DNA of 64,000 nt, taken from the NCBI GenBank assembly GCA_034401795.1, contig CM067373.1, positions 43,477,142-43,541,141 of the forward strand. Reading direction: 5' to 3'. Within the stretch, counting starts at the first letter, position 1. Every line of letters starts with the position of its first letter. Below the pieces are notes generated by a model. It made no database searches. It saw nothing but the letters and a program-made list of their open reading frames with translations, and was not told the origin of the DNA. This DNA comes from Chaetoderma sp. LZ-2023a. Lineage: Eukaryota; Mollusca; Caudofoveata; Chaetodermatida; Chaetodermatidae. Shown here piece after piece: positions 48,101 through 60,100 of this stretch. A program made the translations under genes and the position numbers.

Positions 48101-51100
48101 CATTGAGGTCAGTCGACTCTTCCTCCCAGGAAGGAGGGGGGGGGAGCGCATATGACATTCGGTCATCTCTCATACATCGGTGGTGTTATCCGATGGTTAG
48201 TCAAATCCTGACTGTTTTTTCTTACAGTTTCAGAAGTTTAAGTGCCTTAAACGCAGAAAAGCGTATAGGGATGAGCTGGTCTTTTGACCTCGCCTCCCTC
48301 CCGCCAGATTCACTTTCGAATTCTGGCAATATCAAAAGTATTAGGGAGGTAAGTATACTCTTGAAGTGAAATAAACGAAATCTAGGATTTCTTTTTTCAC
48401 GAGAGAGTTGATACTTACCTCCCTAGATACGGACCCGGCCTCTCCACCCCACAGAGGCTCGGTCTTCAGGCTCTTAATAGTTGCATGTGTGTCAGCCAAT
48501 AATCTAGTCAGAGGAAGTGCTAGTCTGCGCATGCGCGGTGGTGGGGCTGGCATCCGCCAGACTACGCTCTGACTCCCTGCCCAGTAGGGGCACCTAACTG
48601 TTTTAAATCTGAGTGTTTATTGAGTGAAAGCCAATATTTAGCAATATCAAAAGTATTAGGGAGGTAAGTATCAACTCTCTCGTGAAAAAAGAAATCCTAG
48701 ATTTCGTTTAATTCTTTGTTATTTAATAAACATGCTGTTGAATATGTTGAAACTAATTTGACTTGGCGCTGTTGCTGCCTTAGGCACCCAGTCAAATTGG
48801 TTTCAAGATATTCAACATCTTACCTGTGTATTTTTTTGGAAATTGATAGTCAGGGTGTTTAGAGATCGATCGATCCCAACACTAGTGAGGTTAGGGTGGA
48901 GCTTAGCCAGAGATGGGCGGGACATAGGTAAAACCGGAAAGGTGAATTGCTTAGCTAACAGTTCTAAGCATGACTTTGATCTGCTCTGTGTATCTGACGT
49001 ATACTTGTATGTCTTATTTTCGTTAGATGAAATCTCCGTCGGTTTCCTGATCAAGTGTGCGTATAGTGAGCTTCTTACATCAGGCAAACGCTATAAGCTG
49101 GACATGAGCAGGTATGTACAGAGTGTGGTAATATTGCATTTTTTTGTCAGAGAATATTTATTCTTGGAGCAGGTCTTGAAATATTTGTCAGAGTCGAGGA
49201 GAGATTTGCCATTAATATAACTAATAGAAGGATCCAATCAGTCACTCAGTGGAGGATTCCTGTTTCTCTGTCAATCATATGATGTCATAATCAACTACGT
49301 GATGTGTAGGATGTTGTCATAATCAATTACAGTATGTCATGAAAGGCATAGCTAAGTTCGTCACAAAGACTTAATTGATGACGGACTAAGCGTTGTTGTA
49401 CTAATTTTATCTTTATTATTTAACAAACATTCTGTTGAATATTTTGAAAGTAATTTGACTGTGGGCTGTTGCTGCCATAGACAGCAACAGCACCCAGTCC
49501 AATTAGTTTCAAAATATCCAACATCTAACATGTATAGGTTTCTGGAAATTGAGATTCAAAGATTGCATGTATCGATCGATCTGAATGCAGGCGAAGCATG
49601 GGTGGAGCGTAGCTAAAGCTGGGCGGGGCATAGCTAAAACTAGATTCCTCCATTACATGACTTGTATCCTACATTACAATCAAAATGACATAACTGTCAT
49701 GAGTCATGAAAGTGTACAAATTGTATGTCTTTTGTGAATTTACAATTTAACAAGCATTATGTTGAATATTTTGAAACTAATTTGACTGGGAGCTGTTGTC
49801 ATAGGCAACAACCCCCAATCAACTTAGTTTCAAAATATGCAACACCATACCTGCATAGTTACCTTCAGTTGAAACTAAAGTCTGGGAATTCAGCTCTCAA
49901 AGTTTTAAATAGATTCCAACACGCATTAAAAATGGGTGGAGCTTATCTAGAAATGGGCGGGGAATAGCTAGAGATGAATCCCTCTATTTGGTGGCCCGCA
50001 ATATTAACCTATAGGGGACATCTAACCATATCGTTATCGGATGATGTATAACTATAATTCCTGTTTCTCAGAGCACTTGGTGACACACATGTGCATGCCT
50101 ACATTCATGATGGGGATGCTGATGAATTCGCCAATCCACCAATTTCTCCACTGTCTGCCGCTACACCCTCCACTGTGACAACTGATAGTCAACCAGTAAC
50201 TAAGAACAGTGCTGCATTAGCTAAGCCAGTTGCTAAACAGAGAAGTATGGAATGGCTATTGTACAGGGCTTGAAATGATCCTGTAACAGCGACTATTGAA
50301 GTGGCAAGCAAATCTGGTTAGCCATAAGGATTGTGTACTCTCCTGTTTTAGCAGAATGACGGGATAAGCTGACGAAAAAAGATCTTTTTGCGCATATATT
50401 CACGAAAATGACCAAAATGTTGCTGCATGTTTTATTTTTTCTGGATGTTTTTCTTTGAAGACTAGATGACAGCGGAAGATTTAATATTTCTTACTATGGG
50501 TTATTTGCTTTTTTTTTCACCGTTCTCAAAAATAAGGGGGCAGTATAATTGGGAGGGGCGGGAAAATTACATTTGTAGAATAAATACGGTATATAGACCA
50601 CTATTTTGTACTAACCGCACTTAATTTTTAGACAAAATTAGCTTCAAAAAGACTTATAATACTTGTCTATAGGCCGAGGTAAAATCTAGAAGCGTGCAAA
50701 CTAAAACCAATCATGAAAAATTCAGAGAAAAATATATTCCCAGACTTTATGCACATACGTATTGCATAGTGTTTTTAAAGAATGTAGATCATATGGTATC
50801 AATCATGGAACTCAATGCAGAATATTTATTCAATTATTGATTTTTTTATTTAATTGCAATTATATGAATTATCCCACTTGATGTCTATTTGAATCAGGTT
50901 TTTACTAACATACCATTTTTGCGGACAAAGATAAAGGCAGGCGCGGCATTTAATTCCGCAGAATTCTTGTTTATATGGTTAGCTTAAGCCACACTCACTG
51001 ATTTTGGTCTGTCATTAATGTATGGCATAAGATTGCACATAGAAATTTGCCGAAAAATTGATGTGTGAATGCCTCGTGATAGTACCATTTGTCTTCCATC

Positions 51101-54100
51101 CAGGTTTAAGAAAGGTATCCCTGGAGAAATCTAATATTCATCAACCCTTTAACACTTATGGCGCCAAAAAATAGCTTCTGGAGTATTCGTGAGAAAGTCA
51201 ATTTACAGAACAAGAGATTATCTTTGAAAATGTACCACTGGAATGACTGGCTTGATAGCCGAGACAGTCTTTCACTTCAAGAGTATACTTACCTCCCTAA
51301 TACTTTTGATATTGCTAAATATTGGCTTTCACTCAATAAACACTCAGATTTAAAACAGTTAGGTGCCCCTACTGGGCAGGGAGTCAGAGCGTAGTCTGGC
51401 GGATGCCAGCCCCACCACCGCGCATGCGCAGACTAGCACTTCCTCTTTGCTAGATTATTGGCAAAGAGAACACACATGTTTTTTCAGTCATAAGCTTTTC
51501 TTGCTCTTTAACGTTTTTATTGGTGTTATTTTGGAAGTGATAAGACCTGATTTGGATGGCGGGAGGATACACTTCGCCACAGGAGGACGTTGGACCTTTA
51601 AATCAGGTGACTTCTAGTAAAATTAGCGAGTTTTCTTCCCGGTGTATTGTGTTTCCGGGACTCGCGTTTACCGTGATAAGCGCCTTAGTTAGTTGGTTTA
51701 GGTCAACTCGGTGCTACCTAGGACTAATTTCTCTTTCTGTTTCTGTCCACAGGTCTGTATGACGCTAGGTTGTGACGTCACAGTACCAGAGAATTAGTAT
51801 TCTCTCCACCATGGTTCCATTTCCTACTAACACTGTTAGGTTATCTAACCAAATGAAAAATTATGTCCAGTGAGTTGGAGGCCTGGTATAAAGGTCTTCT
51901 CACTTTGCCCTCTTGATCCAATTCCTTCCCCATGAGGTGGAGAGAGTTAAGAGGCGTGCAGATGGTGGAGTTTCCGGTTCGTCACGTTGGATGGTTTGTC
52001 TATACAAAGTGTCAGGTATCTAGTTATTGATAATGTGGTGATGTTAATTATTGTAAACAATCAAAGGGAGATAATTAACATTTTTGCCAGAAAAGAGTTA
52101 TCTATATGTATCTGATGGTTGTGTAGTCAACTTATCCATTCAGCATACAATTCGTCTTTGCACTTGGATGTTTTGTTGGGATCGAATTTTTCCTGTCACG
52201 GGATTAATGACGTCATAATCAGCTGGCTATGTATTTATTAGCAATTCAAGCGCTATGCTGGTTTTTGATGTATATTGATCTTTATGATCGTTTTCCTTCT
52301 CCTTGAGTTGGATTGAGTTTCTAAGCTTAACTAGTTGCTCATACTCCTTGTCCTTTGCCCTGTTTCAGGGACCGGGTTGCGCGTCCTGTGGACGTTTTAT
52401 GCATGTAAAGTTCTGGCCGCATCTGTGTTATCGATGTAGCCCTTGTGGTCCATTGATTAATTGTGACATATGTAAGCACTGGGGGGGCGAGTTAATGTCC
52501 GAATTCTTGTGCTGCTTACAGGCGACGGACAAGGTGGTAGAGGAGGAGAAGAAGAAGAAGCGGAAACGAGAGGTTGTAAGTAGGAAGGGTAAGGGGAAGG
52601 TCTCGTCCGCGGTGGATATGGAGACCTTCCGGACCGAGATGTTGGGAGAGATGAAGAGGACAATAAAAGATTTGGTTCCAGGGTTGCTTCGTGGCATGCT
52701 TCCTGGACCAGATCCTTTATTGTCCTCATCATCGGCTTCGGAGCAGGTAATCCCCGCCTCTGGATCGATTTTCCTTAGTCCGCTTCCGTTGTCCGACGAT
52801 TCAGAGGTGGCCCCATTAGAGGGGGCGTTCCACGGCCCTGGCAGCAGGCTTATTGCCGCGCCGATAGGGGACCGTGGACGGTTGTCGCTGGAACCCGCTG
52901 GCTGCTTATCAGTCCAGGGGTATCCGCACGCCGCGGTGGCCAGTACCTCCTATGGCACCGTTCCTGGTCAGCCCGGGTTAGCTCTCTTTGCTGACCCGGG
53001 GTCTAATCTTTCTGACCAGGGTGATGAGGATTACCTGCTAGGGTCGCCGTCTGACGACGTGGACATGGATGAAGACGTTTGTGCACCCCTCGCGGGGAAT
53101 ACAGGCGCTTTTTTCCACGGTATTACTCACCCTGGAGTAAGGTCCGCGGTTCAGGTGGTGGCCCAGGGCGCTGCTGATGGCCAGCGGTACCGCATACCTC
53201 GGCTTGCCGAGAGTGTAGCTGGTGCTGGCCGGGCCCGTGGTAGGGCTATATATACCCCGCGCTCTACCGCGGTGCCTGCTCCTGGTCAAACCAGTGATAT
53301 TCTCATGCCGGTGCTGTCAGGCCCGCATGTTTTCCCTGGCTTGCCAGGTGTATCAGCGTACCCGCCGTCAAGCTCTACTGCTTGCGCTCAGGAGGAAGAC
53401 GAAGGACCCCGTCTTGTAGAGCGCTCGCAGTTAGCCACGGAGGAGGATTGGTATGACGCTTGCCAGTGGTTGGTGAGCGTTAGGCCTGATCTGCCCGTGG
53501 AGCAGTCGGCTAGCCACCGTGTTCACACGCCGTGGTTAGCTGGGAAACCAACTGCTAACGCTATGCCTTCTCTGCCGCTGGCGGAGCATGTCGTTGACAT
53601 GTTCAAGGCGGCGGAGTCGTCCATTAACACGAGTGGACGTCTCGCGAAGGCCCCTCGCGAGGTGGCCAGGCGTTGTCGCATCGTGCCCCTGGACTACCAG
53701 CGGTACGGTGTGGTACCCAAGCCCAGCGTGGATGACCGCGCGGCTTTGGGTGAGGATACGCGGCCAGGCTCCCGTTCTGACGCGGGGGTCTTGTGCGCGA
53801 ACGCGTTGCGTTCGGCGAATACCGCGTTGCGTGATGCGGAGGAGAGTGGGAGGGCTTCGATTGCCGCTCTGTCCCACGTCTCCCAGCTGTTACAGGGGGT
53901 AGTAACGGCATCCGCATCGCGCCAGCCAGGCCCGCTCGCGGTCCAGCGAACCATCCAGGATGGTATTAACCTGGCGCTGGACTGTATGACGCGGGCGGTG
54001 ACCAGGAGTGTCAGGGCAAGACGCACATTTGCCCTGGACAATCTGTGCCCGTCTCAGGACCTGTATAATAGGCTACTCCGTACGCCTATGACGGGTCCTG

Positions 54101-57100
54101 GTCTTTTTGGAGGTGAGGGATGTCGCCACCTCCAGGAGACGGTCACCCTGGTGAAGAACCAGAGGGCGCTGCGCGAACAGTTTGAGGTGCTGCGTCGTGC
54201 TAACGTTCGCGCCGCGGCCCCTGCGTATCGTCCCCTGCAGGCTCGAGGTGGTGCTGGCCAAGTCAGAGGCCAGCCGCCGTCGCAGCGCCGGCCTCGGCCG
54301 CGTGCGATTCGGCCAGCAGTGAGGGGGGCGCAGGCTCCTCAGCCGCCGTCAGCCAGGCAGCCGCCCGTGCACCGAGGTGCGCGCGGGGCGGGGCGGGTCG
54401 CGCGAGGATCTGGGCGTGGTTATCGTTCCTGACAGGGCGCTTACCGTGGTAAGGACCACGCCGGTGTGTATGGCGACGGAGACAGTGCCGCTCTTGCATG
54501 CCTTGTGTCCACCGCGGTCCCTAGGTGGACCGGTGGGAGGCCGGCTAGCCGACCACATGCAAGAGTGGGAACGGTTAACTCAGGACCGTTTAGTCTTGCG
54601 ATGGCTTTCCGTGGGGTATCATCCAGAGTGGATGACAGGCCCGCCGTCGCGACTGTCTCTGGTGCCAGTCTGGACTCCCATTCCGAGAGATCCAGATCAA
54701 AGGTTGTGTATCGAGGAGGAGATAAATTCCCTCGTACAAAAAGGAGCTATTCAGCCGGCACAAAGGTGTCCGGGCTTCTATTCAACCCTGTTCTTGGTAA
54801 CAAAACGCACCGGTGGGTGGAGACCGATTCTCAACCTCAAGCCATTGAACAAGTTCATCGAGACGCCCAGTTTCAAGATGGAAACGGTGCGCTCGGTGTT
54901 GGCGGGGTTGGAGAGGGGGATGTGGACGGCGTCGATAGATTTGAAGGACGCTTATTTCCACATCCCCATCCACAGGAGTTTCTGTCGCTTCCTGAGATTT
55001 GCATTCCAGGGCAGACAGTGGGAATTCAGGGTGTTGCCCTTCGGAATTTCCACGGCTCCTCGGGTTTTCACCCGTGTGGTTCTTGCGATCACAGCATACC
55101 TCCGCAGGAGAAGCATAGCAGTCCACACGTACATAGACGACTGGCTGTTGAAAGCGCACACCCGGGAAAGTTTGTCCGCCAATCTGGAGATTGTTTTGAA
55201 AATTCTCACAGACTTGGGCTGGATGATCAATTTCCCAAAATCAGAGCTGACTCCATCCCAGAAGTTTGTTTACCTGGGGATGTTCTTCGATCTGGAGACA
55301 GGATATGTTTATCCTACTCAGGAGAGAGTTCAAATACTCATCTCGTTGATTCAGTCAGTGTGCGACAGTCGTCATGTCCTGGCACGGGTTTACTTGAGAA
55401 TGCTGGGGTTGATGGTTTCGTTGGAACCAGTCATTCCTCAGGCCGCCTTACGCAGGCGGCCGATCCAGTTGTTTCTCATGACACAATGGACCCAGAGTAC
55501 AGGTTCGCTGGACTCGAATGTGTCAGTGTTGGCGCCTCTGATTCACCACCTGCAATGGTGGTTGAATACAGAGAATCTCTTACCGGGGGTTTTGCTAACC
55601 CCTCCCCACCCTCAGGTGACTGTGTATACAGATGCATCGATGGAGGGCTGGGGAGCTTGCCTGGAAGAATCCACGATATCAGGGCTTTGGAATCTGGAAC
55701 AGTCACAGGAACATATAAATCTACTGGAGCTAAGAGCAGTAGTCCTGGGCCTGGAACATTTCTTACAGAAAGTTCAGGGCAAGATTGTTCTTATTCGTTC
55801 AGACAACTCAACAGTTGTGACTTACATAAACCGCCAGGGCGGAACGAAGTCGCCCAGTCTCTGTATGATGACATGGAAACTGCTTTGTTGGTGTCTGGAT
55901 CACCAGATTACCTTGAAAGCAGTTCATATTCCGGGAAGGTTAAACCTGCTAGCAGACTCATTGAGCCGAAGGATGAGTGTTTTACCCACGGAATGGCAAC
56001 TAAATCAATGTGTGGCGGATCGTCTGTTCGACCATTGGGGGAAACCCAACATCGATTTGTTCGCAACGAAGAAGAATGCGAAGATGACGACGTACGTCTC
56101 TCCGATTCCGGATCCAAGCGCTTTCGCAACAGATGCGTTAGCTATCAGCTGGGGGAGAATGTATGCATACGCATTCCCTCCAGCAATCCTGATTCCAAAA
56201 ATTCTTCAGAAAATCAGACAAGAGGAATGCCAAGTGCTTCTGATCGCCCCGGATTGGCCAAGCCGATCATGGTATACGGATCTGCTGGACCTTCTGGTCT
56301 GCAATCCGGTTCCTCTGCCTCTGATGGACGATATTATCTTCCAGGGCAAGGCCCTTCACAACAATCCGTCAATGTTCAGATTGACTGCGTGGATGTTGTC
56401 AAGGAATCTAGAATTAAGGAGGGCTTTTCTGAGCAAGCAGCCATGTTTATGGCCAAAGCCAGGAGGGGGTCAACCTCCAGAGCATATAATTATAAAATCA
56501 ACAGATTTGCAGAATGGTGCTCAAAAAGATGTATTGATCCAATGGATTCATCTATTCAAGTAGTAGCTGATTTCCTCTGTCACCTCTATGATGCCTATAG
56601 CCTCAAGCCTAACTCTATTGCTGGTTATAAGTCAGCATTAATGTCTGTTATTCCTTGCTTGGCTAAGAGGGGAAGTGATGAAGTAAATACATTGAATGTA
56701 TTAATTAAAGGCATGGGCAATCTAAGACCAAGGAATCCTCCTGTGATTCCGTCTTGGAGTTTATCGCTGGTGCTTCAAGTACTAGGTGATAAGCCTTTTG
56801 AACCACTTAGTTCCATTTCTATGAAACTATTAACACTGAAGACTGTGTTTTTAATTGCTGCGGCCTCGGCTAGGCGTAGGAGTGAGATTCATGCCTTATC
56901 AGCCGAGGATGACCGTTTTGTGGTTTCAGGGGAAGGCCTTAAGCTGCTACCTAGGATTAATTTCTTGGCTAAAAATCAGTCGTTGAAATATCCAGGTCAA
57001 CCTATTATTTTGCCTGCTTTAACTAGATATGATCCTAATTCTAAAGCATGGTGTCCCGTTCGGGCGCTGCGCCGGTACAAACAACGTACGGCGGCATGGC

Positions 57101-60100
57101 GCACCGACCAGTCAGCGTTATGGTTGTCATATATTGAACCCCATGGGAGGGCTTCTAAGGACACCATTTCCAGGTGGATTGTGGAATGCATTCAGTTTTG
57201 CCATAAATCCGCCACCGGGAAGCAGGTTGACGTGGCCAAGGCTCACAGTGTCCGCGGCGTAGTGACATCCACGGCCCTATTTAATGGGGTCCCTGTGGAT
57301 GATATTATGTCGGTGGCTCAGTGGCACTGTGAGTCAAGTTTTACAGACCATTATCTCCGTGACACCTCTAATCCTCTCGCCTTGTCGGTTTTGAAAAAAT
57401 AAATCGGTTTATATTTTTTGAGGTGATTTCCTCATTACTTATATATATCACAATTAATTTATGGAAACACCCACTTTTTTGGGCCTGCATCAGTCTTTAC
57501 CGATGGGAAGATGATGTCAGCAGCCATTTTCAACAAGGTCAGTCTTGTTCATGTGTTGTCCGTTGTTGATTGTATTGTCACGATTACCCGTTATTAATAT
57601 GGTGATGGTTTGTGTATTTGTGTGGTTCATTGTTGAGAGTTACGAAAATGGAGCTTTTTCGTCTCTGTCCTGTAGTACATGGCACTTGTACGTAGAGAGC
57701 GTATAGGACATTGAGGTCAGTCGACTCTTCCTCCCAGGAAGGAGGGGGGGGGAGCGCATATGACATTCGGTCATCTCTCATACATCGGTCGTGTTATCCG
57801 ATGGTTAGTCAAATCCTGACTGTTTTTTCTTACAGTTTCAGAAGTTTAAGTGCCTTAAACGCAGAAAAGCGTATAGGGATGAGCTGGTCTTTTGACCTCG
57901 CCTCCCTCCCGCCAGATTCACTTTCGAATTCTGGCAATATCAAAAGTATTAGGGAGGTAAGTATACTCTTGAAGTGAAATAAACGAAATCTAGGATTTCT
58001 TTTTTCACGAGAGAGTTGATACTTACCTCCCTAGATACGGACCCGGCCTCTCCACCCCACAGAGGCTCGGTCTTCAGGCTCTTAATAGTTGCATGTGTGT
58101 CAGCCAATAATCTAGTCAGAGGAAGTGCTAGTCTGCGCATGCGCGGTGGTGGGGCTGGCATCCGCCAGACTACGCTCTGACTCCCTGCCCAGTAGGGGCA
58201 CCTAACTGTTTTAAATCTGAGTGTTTATTGAGTGAAAGCCAATATTTAGCAATATCAAAAGTATTAGGGAGGTAAGTATCAACTCTCTCGTGAAAAAAGA
58301 AATCCTAGATTTCGTTTAATTCTAGTAATAAATTTTTAAAATAATCTTTCCCTACAAATGGACATTTACTATAAGATTGAAATTTTCTAGAAAAGATTTG
58401 AGAATTAAATTCTAAAAATTAAAGTGTGGTCCCTGAGTTATGGCCTCTAAATAGTTTTCATGTTTTATTATGTCGTAGGTAAACAAACCTCATCTGTCAA
58501 CGATGGCCTGGCAGTTTCTTTAACATCTCTCTCTGAAAAAATAAAAGCTACCTCTGCAACAGTCACATCCAGACACTACCCAGCAATTATACCCAATCCC
58601 GCCACCACAGCCGCTTCTGAAACAACAACTGTGGTAAGGGAAGTGGATCATAGCAGTTGCAAGTCGGCAACCAGCAGTACCGCTCCTTCCAGCCATACAG
58701 GGTCATCAGGTATTGTCAGTGAATCTGCCCGAACCCAAGCAAAACCTGATTGCAAGCCTTTGTTTGTCATGCGGCCGGGTACCTTTGAAGTGGTGTTGTG
58801 TGTTGATAATAGAGAATTCTACGGAGGCGGGTAAGATGGCATTTTACCAGTGTTAGCCCCTTATTCACAAATTCTGAAAAAATTTTATTCTTTGCGAACT
58901 TAATTCTTTTGAATATTTTGAAATTAAATTTGACTGGAAGCAACAGCTTGCATTCAAATAAATTTTTTAATATTTAAGTTTTCCTGTATGGTTGCCTTGA
59001 AAATGAGATATGGGGAATTCATTAGTGAAAGGGTTAAATGATTTCACTATGTATTGACTAAGTAAATTACAAAACTTCACTCATTTCATTTTCCTGTACA
59101 TATGTTACCATTGCGTTAATGCCTTACTACACATGTTCAAGGGTGTTGGAAGTTGCTAGTAGGCATACTGTATTCTTACGTTAAATGTTTTCATTCCAGA
59201 TTTGTAATTATATACAGGTATTTGTGCTATAACAAGGATTCTTATTAGCCCTTTAACACTCATATCATCCAAAAATGGCTTCTGCAGTGGGCTTGAGAAA
59301 TGTCCATTTGCAGACCAAAAGAAGACTATTTTTGAAAATTTACCACTGAAATGACTAGCTCGATAACCGAGCCAGTCATCACAGTAGTAAATTTTCAAAA
59401 ATAGTCTTCTCTTGGTCTGCAAATGGACATTTTCTATGAGAAAATTGAAATTTTCTTGAAGAAATTTGAGGGTTAAAGGGTTAAGTAAACCTAATACAGC
59501 CATGAGAGCTAGTAGTTATGACCCGTGTTGAACAGAGATGACCGGAATGGAGAGATCAGTTACACAACTATATGATGTCATAGTCAATTACGTCACATGT
59601 TAGCTGACATCACAATCAGAATGATGTAGACTCCGTCGTGAAAATCAAAATGTCTGTTACGAATTGTATGGCTTATGAATTTATAATTTAATAAAACTTC
59701 TGTTGAAACTTTGGATACTAATTTGATTGGGAGCTGTTGCATAAATTACTTTCAAGATGTTGTTGTTGGCAGTTTTTGTCTCACATGCAACGCAGGAAGC
59801 AAGACATAGGTATCACTTTTCCGACGGCGGCAGCATCAGTATTAAGTTTTTGTGTTTAGACAATCATTTACATTAATATTCCTGAATTGCTTCATACTAC
59901 CAGAACTAAGCTTGGACACATGGTTCCCTATAACATCAGGGAGATGTGTGCTGATAGTGAGGTCAAAGGTCACGGTCATTCTGGCATTACTATTTGACCT
60001 GCTCATTAATCTTATTGGAACTACATGTAAGCTTGGATACATGGTTACCTATAAGGTTAGTTAGGAGCATGATAACATTGAGGTCACAATGTCAAAGGTC

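Larger units (their letters stand above)
27821..48710 (+). mobile_element. DIRS-type retrotransposon A3, interrupted by B2 and A4
   Basis: The A3 segments are 27821-32729, 39522-40576 and 47620-48710 (7,055 bp in all), co-linear with A2. B2 cuts the RT/YR overlap and A4 cuts the YR before its HxxR motif. Independent damage includes an extra G in a G-run in gag and a 2-bp insertion in RT. It is a sister of A1. It is older than A2 because it hosts two other elements, so A2 probably inserted at A3's left end. The host flanks of the A2-A3 pair are TTTGTA | ATTCTT. Confidence 0.95.
51270..58318 (+). mobile_element. DIRS-type retrotransposon A5 (apparently intact)
   Basis: 7,049 bp between ACAGTC and ATTCTA, inside the arm of an R2 palindrome, without duplication. 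It is the only DIRS in MUS81 intron 50245-58478. All frames are open. The 5' 300 bp and the KEEEKKKK/SRKG region of gag resemble A1/A3, while most of the rest matches A2/A4, so this copy is a mosaic or an intermediate. Confidence 0.95.

Noticed and set aside
48843..49220. A 125-codon single-exon gene
   Set aside because: Only the internal part 49027-49111 has splice sites and phase fitting MUS81; the rest is R1 repeat and intron.
50074..50244. Alternative MUS81 acceptor at 50073 joining directly to exon 5013-5092
   Set aside because: It is in phase, but the exon 49027-49111 with good splice sites also fits on both sides and uses the stronger acceptor at 50071; kept only as a possible exon-skipping form.
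59156..59503. Minus-strand ORF of 115 codons, and similar ones at 4238-4426 and 51158-51394
   Set aside because: These translate R2 palindromes and their flanks, and recur wherever R2 does.
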